From assembly GCA_039030715.1 (NCBI GenBank), contig JBCCDU010000004.1, positions 37,667-101,666 of the forward strand: a stretch of 64,000 nucleotides of DNA. Reading direction: 5' to 3'. Of the stretch, positions 51,928 to 60,485 are shown one piece after another (the first letter of the stretch is position 1; every line of letters starts with the position of its first letter). The translations under genes and the position numbers were made by a program. A model generated the notes under the pieces. That model worked only from the letters and a program-made list of their open reading frames with translations. It searched no databases and was not told where the DNA came from. The DNA is from Thermohalobaculum sp039030715 (lineage in GTDB: Bacteria; Pseudomonadota; Alphaproteobacteria; Rhodobacterales; Rhodobacteraceae).

Positions 51928-52119
51928 ATGACCGAGCGTTCCGAACGCGCCCGCAGGTTCGATCTGGTGTTTTACGCAGCCTTGGGGCTTTGCGTTGCGA
52001 TTGCCCTCGCGATCACGGCGGTCGAGTTGTTTGGCCGTGACACTGTAATCGGCTGGGTCGAGGCGATCTGGCGGCTCAGCACCGATACCCAAATCCCGAT
52101 ATCAGGAGACCGATCATGA
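51928..52119 (+). CDS. Extra small membrane protein inside the GTA operon
   Basis: 63 residues from ATG 51928 with GAGG 5 nt upstream. Basic N-terminus (ERSERARRFD), one strong TM (about residues 15-35, FYAALGLCVAIALAITAVELF), then a short polar tail. The stop overlaps the gp9 start as ATGA, so it is translationally coupled into the GTA operon. In the RcGTA layout I know, gp9 follows gp8 directly; this gene is not part of it. Candidates include a pinholin-like or tail/membrane factor, or an acquired cargo gene; none proven. A relation to orfg3.5, which is missing here, cannot be excluded. Confidence 0.7.
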   Translation: MTERSERARRFDLVFYAALGLCVAIALAITAVELFGRDTVIGWVEAIWRLSTDTQIPISGDRS

Positions 52120-52532
52120 CGGCCCAAAAAGGTAAAGACCTGCTGCTTAAGTTGGACGAAGGTGGCGGAGGAACCTTCGAGACCATAGCCGGGCTGCGCG
52201 CCACGCGACTTTCGTTCAATGCTGATACCGTGGATGTGACCACCGCCGAGAGCCCAGGGCAATGGCGCGAGTTGTTGGCGGGTGCCGGGCTGCGCTCCGC
52301 TTCGATATCGGGTTCCGGGATCTTCAAGGACGAGGATTCAGATGCCTCGTTGCGCCGGATCTTTTTCGACTCGGTGATCCCGACGTTCGAGATCGTGATC
52401 CCCGACTTCGGCACCGTTAGCGGTCCGTTCCAGCTCACCAGTCTTGAATACGCGGGCAATCACGATGGTGAGGCAAGTTTCGAACTGTCGATGGTCTCGG
52501 CGGGTGCGCTTGAATTTGTCGAGGCGGTTTGA
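52116..52532 (+). CDS. GTA gp9, major tail tube protein
   Basis: 138 residues. TP901-1-type major tail protein: AQKGKDLLLKLDEGGGGTFETIAGLR, LSFNADTVDVTTAESPGQWRELL, GSGIFKDEDSDASLR. Hexameric rings make the tail tube. Start coupled to the preceding small membrane gene (ATGA); its TGA overlaps gp10 start (TGATG). Confidence 0.92.
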   Translation: MTAQKGKDLLLKLDEGGGGTFETIAGLRATRLSFNADTVDVTTAESPGQWRELLAGAGLRSASISGSGIFKDEDSDASLRRIFFDSVIPTFEIVIPDFGTVSGPFQLTSLEYAGNHDGEASFELSMVSAGALEFVEAV

Positions 52533-52843
52533 TGACCAATCCATGCCGGGGTGAAGTCGCGATCACCTTGGATGGCGTGCCCCATGTTATGCGCCTGACG
52601 CTGGGTGCGCTGGCTGAACTGGAAGCGCGATTGGAGATCGGCAGCCTCGTCGCTTTGGCCGAAAAGTTTGAGTCGGGATCGGTTTCGAGCTCGGAGCTGA
52701 TTTCTCTGATCGCTGCGGGGATCAAGGGAGCGGGGGGCAGCCTCGGCGAGAGCGATGTCGCAGAGGCGGATATCGACGGCGGCGCGGTGGGCGCGATGCG
52801 GGCGGGATTCGCCCTCATGTCTGCTGCTTTCGGTCAGGACTGA
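52532..52843 (+). CDS. GTA gp10, tail assembly protein
   Basis: 103 residues. GTA-gp10 family: GEVAITLDGVPHVMRLTLGALAELEARL. Probably a tail assembly chaperone, like lambda gpG, that keeps the tape measure soluble. ATG 52532 overlaps the gp9 stop; the TTG 52529 is an alternative. gp10.1 starts 9 bp after. Confidence 0.85.
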   Translation: MTNPCRGEVAITLDGVPHVMRLTLGALAELEARLEIGSLVALAEKFESGSVSSSELISLIAAGIKGAGGSLGESDVAEADIDGGAVGAMRAGFALMSAAFGQD

Positions 52844-52852
52844 ACAACGGCA

Positions 52853-53065
52853 ATGCCCGAAGCTGAAGGGTTGAACTGGCCCCAACTGATGCGGTTGGGC
52901 CTGGGCGTCTTGCGCCTGACCCCGGCTGCCTTCTGGGAAATGACGCCGGGCGAGTTACGCCGCGCCCTGGAAGGCGCAGGTGTGTTGCCGTTTGGGGCTG
53001 CGGCCCCTCTGTCGCGCGAGGGGTTGGAGCAGTTGATGGCTGCGTTCCCTGACAAGGAGGTTTGA
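52853..53065 (+). CDS. GTA gp10.1, tail assembly chaperone
   Basis: 70 residues. Small phage tail-assembly chaperone family (TIGR02216-like): LNWPQLMRLGLGVLRLTPAAFWEMTPGELRRAL. In lambda-type phages the gpG/gpGT pair is produced by frameshift; here a separate ATG 52853 lies 9 bp past the gp10 stop. Three bp separate its stop from the tape measure. Confidence 0.83.
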   Translation: MPEAEGLNWPQLMRLGLGVLRLTPAAFWEMTPGELRRALEGAGVLPFGAAAPLSREGLEQLMAAFPDKEV

Positions 53066-53068
53066 TAC

Positions 53069-53716
53069 ATGCAGACGGACGGATCAGGCGGGTTCAACCC
53101 GGGTCTAAGCCAGGCACTGAGCGACATGCAGGGATTGGCCAGCGGGTTCCGCGAGGAACTGGCGGGTGCTACGCAGATAATGCGCGAGATGGATGGCGAG
53201 ACGCAACGGCTCGCGCGCTCGCTCGGGTCCTCTCTGCGATCGGCTTTCGACAAGGCCATTTTTGGTGGTGGCAGGCTCAGCGATGTGTTCAAGGGCCTGG
53301 CGCGTGACGTAGTCGGCAAAACGTTGGATGCAGCGCTTCGCCCGGTTCAATCGGCGATAGGCAGCGGGATCGCCTCGCTGGCCGGATCACTTACGAGCGC
53401 GTTTGGCTTTGCCAATGGTGGGGCGTTCTCTTCCGGTCAGGTCCGCGCCTTTGCGAATGGCGGCGTTGTCGGCGGTCCCACATATTTCCCTATGCGCAGC
53501 GGCGTCGGTCTGATGGGCGAAGCGGGGCCGGAAGCGATCATGCCGCTGACCCGCGGGCCGAACGGCAAGCTCGGGGTCGCCGCGTCTGGTGGCGGGGGGC
53601 AGGCGCCGATCACAATCAATATCTCGACACCCGATGTGGAGGGCTTCCAGCGCTCGCGCGGGCAAGTCGCGGCACAGATTGCGCGCGTAGTGAACCGAGG
53701 CAACCGGCGTCTCTGA
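53069..53716 (+). CDS. GTA gp11, tail tape measure protein
   Basis: 215 residues, very short for a tape measure, as in RcGTA with its short tail. Helical N-terminal region (LSDMQGLASGFREELAGATQ), Ser/Ala helix with RSAFDKAIFGGGRLSDVFKG, then a Gly-rich lambda-H-type C-terminus FANGGAFSSGQVRAFANGG and MGEAGPEAIMPLTRG. AGGAGG before ATG 53069. Confidence 0.92.
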   Translation: MQTDGSGGFNPGLSQALSDMQGLASGFREELAGATQIMREMDGETQRLARSLGSSLRSAFDKAIFGGGRLSDVFKGLARDVVGKTLDAALRPVQSAIGSGIASLAGSLTSAFGFANGGAFSSGQVRAFANGGVVGGPTYFPMRSGVGLMGEAGPEAIMPLTRGPNGKLGVAASGGGGQAPITINISTPDVEGFQRSRGQVAAQIARVVNRGNRRL

Positions 53717-53750
53717 GGCGCTTGGGCTCCCCTGAAGGAAGGATTGGCAG

Positions 53751-54383
53751 ATGGCATTTCACGATGTGCGGTTCCCCGCCGTGATCTCGTTCGGCTCGTC
53801 TGGCGGAATCGAGCGGCGGACCGAGGTAGTCACCTTGGTCAACGGATTCGAGGAGCGTAACTCTCCTTGGGCTCAGGCGCGCCGACGCTACGACGCCGGC
53901 CTTGGGGTGCGCACCTTGGATGATCTAGATCAGACCGTTCAGTTCTTCGAAGCGCGCCGTGGCCGACTGCACGCGTTTCGCTGGAAGGACTGGCTCGATC
54001 ATCGCTCCTGTGCGCCCTCGCAGCAACCTCAGGCATCGGATCAGTTGATTGGCGTGGGGAGCGGCATCGAGACTTCGTTTCAGCTGGTGAAGCAGTACCA
54101 AAGCGGCGGTCATAGCGTGAGCCGCGAGGTCACGAGACCGGTTGCGGGAACCGTTAAGGTCGCGGTCGATGGCATGGCGCTTTCGGAAAGCATCGATTTC
54201 GCCGTCGATCCGGCCACTGGACTCCTCACGCTGGCAAGTGCGCCGACTGCAGGGGCCGAGATCACGGCCGGGTTTGAATTCGACGTGCCAGTCCGGTTCG
54301 ACACCGACGTGATCGAGATCAACTTGGCAGCCTTTGAAGCTGGCGAGATTCCTTCGATTCCAGTGATCGAGGTGCGTGTCTGA
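53751..54383 (+). CDS. GTA gp12, distal tail protein (DUF2460)
   Basis: 210 residues. DUF2460 (TIGR02217): FHDVRFPAVISFGSSGGIERRTEVV, NSPWAQARRRYDAG and FRWKDWLDHRS. It forms the ring where the tail tube meets the baseplate. AAGGAAGG before ATG 53751. Stop overlaps gp13 start by one base (TGATG). Confidence 0.93.
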   Translation: MAFHDVRFPAVISFGSSGGIERRTEVVTLVNGFEERNSPWAQARRRYDAGLGVRTLDDLDQTVQFFEARRGRLHAFRWKDWLDHRSCAPSQQPQASDQLIGVGSGIETSFQLVKQYQSGGHSVSREVTRPVAGTVKVAVDGMALSESIDFAVDPATGLLTLASAPTAGAEITAGFEFDVPVRFDTDVIEINLAAFEAGEIPSIPVIEVRV

Positions 54384-55273
54384 TGCGCGATATCCCGGGC
54401 ACTTTGAAACAGAGCCTCCTCGGCGGGGTCACTACGCTTGCGCGATGCTGGCGTTTGGAGCGTCGAGATGGCGTGATAATGGGTTTTACAGATCACGATC
54501 GCCACTTATCCTTCGACGGCGTGAGTTACGGTGCCGTGTCCGGGCTGGATGCGGGTGCGATCGAGCGTTCGACTGGCCTCAGCGTCGACACCCACACAGT
54601 CGCGGGTGCGCTGCAATCCGAGAAAATCAGTGAAGCGGACATCCAACGAGGGTTCTTCGACAGCGCGGAAGTGCAGCTTTGGCTGGTCGATTGGCAGAAT
54701 GTCCAGAACCGTCTGCTGCTTTCGACTGGTCATCTCGGCGAGATCAGGCGCACCGAAACGGCGTTTGAAGCAGAGATTGTAGGGCTCGCCGAGCAGCTCA
54801 ATCAGCCGGTTGGCCGGGTCTATCATCACCGTTGCGATCTGCGTCTGGGTGAGGCGCGGTGCGGTATCGATACAGACTCGCCCGAATTCAAGGGACAGGG
54901 CGTCGTGACAGAAGTCAGTGGTGCGCAGCGATTTGTTGCGTCAAATCTTGATACCTTCACCGCAAATTGGTTTTCCGAAGGAGCTATTGCGTGGACGTCT
55001 GGTGCGAACGCGCTCTCCAGTGGGCAAGTGAAAACTCATCTGATCAATGACGGTTTGGTGAGGTTGGAGCTCTGGCAGGCGCCTGGCTTGAAGATTGCGG
55101 TGGGCGACAGCTTCGACATCGTTGCGGGTTGTGACAAGCGGTCTGAAACCTGTCGCCTGAAATTCTCCAACTTCCTGAACTTCCGCGGGTTCCCGCACAT
55201 GCCGGGCGATGACTTCGCCGCAGGCTACCCATCGGGCGGAGGCCATGATGGTGGCTCGTTGCTGCGTGGCTGA
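54383..55273 (+). CDS. GTA gp13, hub protein (DUF2163)
   Basis: 296 residues. DUF2163 (TIGR02218): LARCWRLERRDG, GFTDHDRHL and the C-terminal GCDKRSETCRLKFSN ... FRGFPHMPGDDF. Four conserved Cys (CDLRLGEARC and GCDKRSETC) form a likely metal or Fe-S site; I recall the hub of RcGTA being described with an Fe-S cluster. Trimeric hub under gp12. It overlaps gp14 by 26 bp. Confidence 0.93.
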   Translation: MRDIPGTLKQSLLGGVTTLARCWRLERRDGVIMGFTDHDRHLSFDGVSYGAVSGLDAGAIERSTGLSVDTHTVAGALQSEKISEADIQRGFFDSAEVQLWLVDWQNVQNRLLLSTGHLGEIRRTETAFEAEIVGLAEQLNQPVGRVYHHRCDLRLGEARCGIDTDSPEFKGQGVVTEVSGAQRFVASNLDTFTANWFSEGAIAWTSGANALSSGQVKTHLINDGLVRLELWQAPGLKIAVGDSFDIVAGCDKRSETCRLKFSNFLNFRGFPHMPGDDFAAGYPSGGGHDGGSLLRG

Positions 55274-55712
55274 GCTGCAGGGTGAAATTGTCGCGGCGGC
55301 GCGGGGTTGGCTGGGGACGCCCTATTGCCATCAGGCGAGTTGCCGGGGCGCGGGCGCGGATTGTCTTGGGCTGATCCGCGGGCTCTGGCGCGAGCTTTAT
55401 GGTCACGAACCCGAGAGGCCGCCCGCATATACCCCTGACTGGGGCGAAGCAACGGGTCAGGAAGCGTTAATGGACGCGGCCCTGCGCCATCTCGAACCAG
55501 TGCCATTCCCGCGCCCGGGTGACGTTTTGTTGTTTCGGATGCTGGCGCGCGGCCCTGCGAAACATCTGGGCATCCTAAGCCAGGATTGCCCAGAGCGTGG
55601 ACGATGGATGATCCATGCCTTCTCTGGCCACGCGGTCTGTGAAACCAGCCTGACGACCGCATGGTCGCGGCGCATTGCGGGAAGCTTTGCCTTCCCGGCG
55701 AAAGGGACGTAA
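55248..55712 (+). CDS. GTA gp14, NlpC/P60 cell-wall peptidase
   Basis: 154 residues. NlpC/P60 fold: Cys39 in GAGADCLGLIRG is the nucleophile, His in AKHLGILSQ the base. It opens peptidoglycan during DNA entry. ATG 55248 preferred to 55245 because GGAGG is then 5 nt upstream. Its stop overlaps the g15 start (TAATG). Confidence 0.93.
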   Translation: MVARCCVAELQGEIVAAARGWLGTPYCHQASCRGAGADCLGLIRGLWRELYGHEPERPPAYTPDWGEATGQEALMDAALRHLEPVPFPRPGDVLLFRMLARGPAKHLGILSQDCPERGRWMIHAFSGHAVCETSLTTAWSRRIAGSFAFPAKGT

Positions 55713-58700
55713 TGGCCACTCTGCTTCTTTCCGCAGCTGGTTCTGCCGTTGGCGGGTCGATTGGCGGATCCTTTCTAGGTGTCAGCGCGGCTGCGATCGG
55801 TCAAGCCGCAGGCGCTGCCGTGGGCGGCATCATCGATCAACGGGTGCTAGGGTCCGGCAGCGCGCCGGTTAACGTTGGTCGGGCGCGGTCCTTGCGCATC
55901 CAGACCTCGACTGAGGGTGCCCCGATACCCCAGCTGTACGGGCGGATGCGTCTGTCCGGTCAGATTATTTGGTCCTCGCGTTACCTCGAGAATGTCCGCA
56001 CGACGACCCAGGGCGGTAAGGCGACCGGCGGGCAAAGGGTGCGCGAGTTTTCCTATACGATCAGCTTTGCGGTAGGCCTGTGCGAGGGTCCCATCGACCG
56101 GGTTGGGCGGATCTGGGCAGACGGGCAGCTATTGGATACGCAAGACCTCACCTTCCGCCTCTATCGCGGTGATGAGGATCAACTGCCCGATCCCAAGATC
56201 AGTGCTGTGGAAGGCGATGGCACCGCGCCTGCCTATCGCGGCCTTGCCTATATCGTGTTCGAGGATCTGCCGGTTGAACGCTTTGGCAACCGTATTCCTC
56301 AACTGAACTTCGAAGTTTTTCGTGCGCCCCCCGTCGAGGTTGCGAACGGCGATGAGGAGCAGGGCTCGAGGCTGCGAGATCTGGTGCGGGGCGTTGCCCT
56401 GTCGCCCGGCTCCGGCGAGTTCTCGCTGGACACCGAGCCAGTTCAATATGTTTTCCCTCAAGGTGGCAATCAGTACGCCAATGTGAACAATTCCAATGGT
56501 GTGCCGGATATTTTGCAATCGCTTGATGAGCTGGATTTCGAACTGCCGGATTGTGACAGCGTCTCGCTGATCGTCTCGTGGTTCGGTACAGATCTGCGCT
56601 GCGGCGAGTGTCTGGTCGAACCGCGTATCGAGGAAGCCAATCGCGCCAGCCGGCCCAACGCTTGGCGGGTCGCTGGGTTGACGACGGCGACTGCCCGGAC
56701 AGTGTCTCTTGATCCTGACGGCAGGCCCAGCTTCGGTGGTACGCCGTCGGACCTTTCGGTCATCCGCGCGATCCGCGAGCTTAAAGCTCGCGGTAAAAAG
56801 GTGATGATCTACCCCTTCCTGCTGATGGATATCGCTCAGGGCAATGCGTTGACCAATCCCTATACCGGAGATACAGGGCAGCCCGTGTTTCCTTGGCGGG
56901 GCCGTATCACTGGAAGTGTCGCGCCGGGTGTCGCCGGAAGCCCGGACCAGAGCTTGGCGATGACTGCAGAGGTGGATGCGTTTTTCGGTACGGCCGCAGC
57001 CTCCGACTTCGCGGTTGCGACCAACTCTGTGACCTACACAGGCCCTCAGGAGTTTCGGTGGCGCCGTTTCATACTTCATATGGCCGCCTTGGCGGCTGCC
57101 GCTGGGGGCGTCGATTCGATCTGTATCGGGTCCGAGCTGCGCGGGCTCACAACCTTGCGCTCTGACCGCCAAGCCTATCCGGCTGTTGATCGGCTCATCG
57201 ACCTGGCAGCGGAAGTGCGCCAGATTCTGCCTGCGGCCAAGATCGGCTATGCTGCGGATTGGAGCGAGTATTTCGGTCACCAGCCGCCGGATGGTTCGGG
57301 TGACGCGATCTTCCACCTCGATCCGCTCTGGGCCGATCGGGAGATCGATTTCGTCGGCATCGACGACTACACGCCGCTCAGCGACTGGCGCCATCAGTCT
57401 GACCATCTGGACCGCACTGCCGGTGCGCCCGCGATCTACTCGCTGCCCTATCTCAGCGGGAATGTGGAGGGGGGCGAATACTACGATTTCTTCTATGCCA
57501 GCGAGGCAGCGCGCGCCGTTCAGGACCGGACGCCGATCGCCGATGGTGCTCATGGCGAAGATTGGATCTATAGACCCAAGGACATCCGAAACTGGTGGTC
57601 CAATCCGCATCACAACCGTATCGGCGGCGTGCGTGAACAAACGCCGACAAGTTGGGTGCCTGAGAGCAAGCCTGTTTGGCTGACCGAGACGGGCTGTCCT
57701 GCGATCGATCTGGGGGCAAACACACCCAATCTGTTTTTCGACCCTAAAAGCTCGGAAAGCGCCTTGCCTTTCGGTTCGGTCGGCGCGCGTGACGATGAAA
57801 TGCAGCGCCGTTTCCTGCAGGCCAAGCTCGGCTACTGGCAGGAGCCGGGAAACAATCCCGTTTCATCAGTCTACGCCGGGCCAATGATACCGGATGATCG
57901 AGTGTTCGTCTGGACCTGGGATGCGCGGCCCTGGCCGGATTTCCCGGTGCGCGAGAGTGTATGGTCCGATGGGCCCTCGCATCGTATGGGGCATTGGTTG
58001 ACCGGCCGCGTGAGTGCCAGCGCACTGTCGGAGGTGGTCGCCGATATTTGCCGCAGGCGCGGCTTCGAGCGCTTTGATGTGCGGCAACTTTTCGGTGTCG
58101 TTGACGGGTATCTGATCGAGAATGTCGAGAGCGTGCGGGCGGCGCTGGAGCCGCTGATGCTCGCCCATGGGTTCGACGTGTTCGAGGGCGAGAATGGTAT
58201 CAGCTTCCGCATGCGCGACCTGGGCACAGACGCGGTGATCGCCACGGATAAACTAGTAGCCGCCGATGACCCGCGCGAAGGACCGATTTCTCGCGAGCGT
58301 GCCAGCAGTGGTGCCGAGGCGGATCTTGTGCGCCTGAATTATGTTCAAGCCGAAGGTGACTATCGGGCCAGCGTTGCCGAGTCGCAGCGTCCGGATGGAA
58401 CACGAAGCCGGACCAGCGAGACTTCGCTGGCTCTGGCCCTACCCGCGTCAAAAGCACAGGTTCTGGCGACGCGCTGGCTCTCCGAGAGCACGAGCGGCGA
58501 GGAGAGCGTGACCCTATCGCTGCCGAACTCGATGCTGGATCTGGAACCGGGCGACATCATTTCCCTGAGCCCGGATGAGCAGGCGCGCCATTATCGGATC
58601 GATGCGCTGACCGATGGGTTGCGCCGCGAGGTCCGCGCGACCCAGATCGATCAGACGATCTATCTGCCCGCAAGCGCCAGCGAGCGTGTGGTTGAGCCTG

Positions 58701-59644
58701 AGTTGACTCAGCCTCCCGGTCCGGTCGAGGCGACCTTCCTGGATCTGCCACTGCCAGGACGCGATGGGTCGGGGCGCGCGCGGATGGCTGTGGGTGCCGA
58801 TCCATGGCCGGGCGAGGCGGCGATTTACTCCAGCGCGCAAGCCGATGGGTTCGGCCTCGCCGCCCAGATCCGAAAATCTGCACTGGTGGGCGTGCTGCAG
58901 ACTTTGCTGCCACAGGGACGCCCCAATCTTTGGCAAAGGGTCTCGGTTGATGTGGCAATTCCGCGAGGAGGGGTGAGTTCTGCAGAGCCCCTCAGCGTCT
59001 TGAACGGTGCGAATCTCGCAGCACTCGAACTGCCGGGCGGTGAGTGGGAGTTGCTGCAGTTTCAGTTTGCGGAACTGGTTGGTCCGGGGCTCTATCGCCT
59101 GTCGACGCTGCTGCGTGGTTTGCGTGGCACGGATGCGTTGGAGGCGGGGCCGGTGCCTGCGGGCGCGAGACTCTTAATCGTCGATGATGCACTGGCCGAG
59201 CTGCCGCTGAGTGTGGGCGAGCGTGGTTTGCCGCGCTTCTATCGCGTTGGGCCCGCGCAGTTTGGGTTCTCTCACCCTTCCTATATCGAACTGACCGAGA
59301 CTTTCCGCGATGCTGCATTGCGTCCCTTCGCCCCCGCTCATCTGCGTGCGGACGGACAATTGGGATCCGACATTGCGCTAAGCTGGATCCGCCAGACCCG
59401 AATCGACGGGGATAACTGGGAAGGCTTCGATGTCCCGCTTGGCGAGGAGCGTGAGCATTATCGCGTCCAGATTCGCCAGTCCGACAATCTGCTGCGCGAG
59501 ATCGAGACCCCAACATCCCATGCGACCTACACCGCCGGGATGCAGGCCCAGGATGGGGCTGCTCCGGGGATCGAGATCGGCGTTGCTCAACTGTCCAACG
59601 CTTATGGCTATGGCTCGCAAAGAAGGATTCTGATCGATGGCTGA
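55712..59644 (+). CDS. GTA gp15, megatron/host-recognition protein
   Basis: 1310 residues. N-terminal hydrophobic glycine-rich segment (about 1-55, GSAVGGSIGGSFLGVSAAAIGQ), then the GTA TIM-barrel domain (about 290-620, with YAADWSEYFG and FVGIDDYTPLSDW), the phage-tail-3 domain (about 760-900) and the C-terminal rcc01698-like domain. In RcGTA this long protein extends from the tail tip to contact the host cell. ATG 55712; overlaps gp14 stop. Confidence 0.95.
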   Translation: MATLLLSAAGSAVGGSIGGSFLGVSAAAIGQAAGAAVGGIIDQRVLGSGSAPVNVGRARSLRIQTSTEGAPIPQLYGRMRLSGQIIWSSRYLENVRTTTQGGKATGGQRVREFSYTISFAVGLCEGPIDRVGRIWADGQLLDTQDLTFRLYRGDEDQLPDPKISAVEGDGTAPAYRGLAYIVFEDLPVERFGNRIPQLNFEVFRAPPVEVANGDEEQGSRLRDLVRGVALSPGSGEFSLDTEPVQYVFPQGGNQYANVNNSNGVPDILQSLDELDFELPDCDSVSLIVSWFGTDLRCGECLVEPRIEEANRASRPNAWRVAGLTTATARTVSLDPDGRPSFGGTPSDLSVIRAIRELKARGKKVMIYPFLLMDIAQGNALTNPYTGDTGQPVFPWRGRITGSVAPGVAGSPDQSLAMTAEVDAFFGTAAASDFAVATNSVTYTGPQEFRWRRFILHMAALAAAAGGVDSICIGSELRGLTTLRSDRQAYPAVDRLIDLAAEVRQILPAAKIGYAADWSEYFGHQPPDGSGDAIFHLDPLWADREIDFVGIDDYTPLSDWRHQSDHLDRTAGAPAIYSLPYLSGNVEGGEYYDFFYASEAARAVQDRTPIADGAHGEDWIYRPKDIRNWWSNPHHNRIGGVREQTPTSWVPESKPVWLTETGCPAIDLGANTPNLFFDPKSSESALPFGSVGARDDEMQRRFLQAKLGYWQEPGNNPVSSVYAGPMIPDDRVFVWTWDARPWPDFPVRESVWSDGPSHRMGHWLTGRVSASALSEVVADICRRRGFERFDVRQLFGVVDGYLIENVESVRAALEPLMLAHGFDVFEGENGISFRMRDLGTDAVIATDKLVAADDPREGPISRERASSGAEADLVRLNYVQAEGDYRASVAESQRPDGTRSRTSETSLALALPASKAQVLATRWLSESTSGEESVTLSLPNSMLDLEPGDIISLSPDEQARHYRIDALTDGLRREVRATQIDQTIYLPASASERVVEPELTQPPGPVEATFLDLPLPGRDGSGRARMAVGADPWPGEAAIYSSAQADGFGLAAQIRKSALVGVLQTLLPQGRPNLWQRVSVDVAIPRGGVSSAEPLSVLNGANLAALELPGGEWELLQFQFAELVGPGLYRLSTLLRGLRGTDALEAGPVPAGARLLIVDDALAELPLSVGERGLPRFYRVGPAQFGFSHPSYIELTETFRDAALRPFAPAHLRADGQLGSDIALSWIRQTRIDGDNWEGFDVPLGEEREHYRVQIRQSDNLLREIETPTSHATYTAGMQAQDGAAPGIEIGVAQLSNAYGYGSQRRILIDG

Positions 59645-60344
59645 AACCGCCAATCTCGACCTCGCTCTGCTGGATGCGGCGCAGGCGCAAAAACATGTCA
59701 CGATGAACGAGGCCCTGACGCGGATCGACGATCTGCTGTTTGGTGCGGTTGCTTCCGTGGGCCAGACCGCACCGCCTGTGCCGGTCGATGGCGAGGCGCA
59801 TGTCGTCGGTGCGCCAGCAACCGGCGATTGGTCAGGTCACGAAAACCAGATTGCCTATGCTGCGAATGGAGGATGGCGGTTTCTAACTCCGCGCCCGGGC
59901 TGGCGGGTTTGGTCGTTGAGCGATCATCATGATCTTTTCTGCGACTCCGTTGAATGGCGCCCTGGCGTCTCCGCCTGCTCGGCTGGCGCCGCGGTGACCA
60001 CGCAGGGCGTGTTGGAGTTCGATCACGTCCTCGCCACCGGGGGAGCATCCACCAGCGTCGAGACGATCCCCGACAAGGCCATCGTATTGGGTATCAGTGC
60101 CCGCGTGATCGAGGCGATCACCGGTGCCTCGACATGGTCGCTGGGCGTGCCTGGCAGCCCTGACCGTTACGGCAGCGGTTTTGGCACCGCGCTCAATTCG
60201 CTCGCCGAAGGTGTGACCGGTCAACCCATCGCATACTACGGCGGTGTCCCCGTTGAAGTGACTGCGGCGGGTGGCAGTTTCACAGGCGGTACGTTGCGGA
60301 TCGCCGTGCATTTCCAGGCAATTACGGCCCCACGCGCTGTCTAA
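59637..60344 (+). CDS. DUF2793 protein at the end of the GTA operon
   Basis: 235 residues. DUF2793 signature: MAETANLDLALLDAAQAQKH and NEALTRIDDLL, then a beta-rich C-terminal region. Common next to GTA clusters and phage tail regions, with possible tail-tip or receptor role; function unknown. ATG 59637 overlaps g15 by 8 bp. A 141-bp gap separates it from cysE, ending the GTA operon. Confidence 0.87.
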   Translation: MAETANLDLALLDAAQAQKHVTMNEALTRIDDLLFGAVASVGQTAPPVPVDGEAHVVGAPATGDWSGHENQIAYAANGGWRFLTPRPGWRVWSLSDHHDLFCDSVEWRPGVSACSAGAAVTTQGVLEFDHVLATGGASTSVETIPDKAIVLGISARVIEAITGASTWSLGVPGSPDRYGSGFGTALNSLAEGVTGQPIAYYGGVPVEVTAAGGSFTGGTLRIAVHFQAITAPRAV

Positions 60345-60485
60345 AATGGCTCGATACTGCGCCGATCACGCGATGTGATCGGCTGCACAACACATTTTGT
60401 GGTGGTTTTTCGGTGGCCCCACTCCCATTTCTCGGTAGGCGGCGTATAGTGGCGCCGTCTCGGGAAACCAGGATGGAAGTTGGAA

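Larger units (their letters stand above)
45822..60344 (+). mobile_element. Gene transfer agent cluster (RcGTA-type, g1-g15 plus DUF2793)
   Basis: A complete, collinear set of head, packaging and tail genes of the Rhodobacterales GTA: g1, g2, portal, protease, capsid, g6-g9, g10, g10.1, tape measure, g12, g13, g14, g15 and a DUF2793 gene, almost all overlapping or a few bases apart. No integrase, repressor or replication genes and no att sites, which separates GTA from prophage. Position between mltG and cysE fits vertical inheritance. Orfg3.5 is missing and an additional small membrane gene is present between g8 and g9. Lysis, tail fibre and head-spike genes, known to be elsewhere in R. capsulatus, are not in the window. 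Confidence 0.93.

Noticed and set aside
56129..57640. 503-codon minus-strand frame inside GTA g15
   Set aside because: Shadow of g15 TIM-barrel region; no motif or start site.
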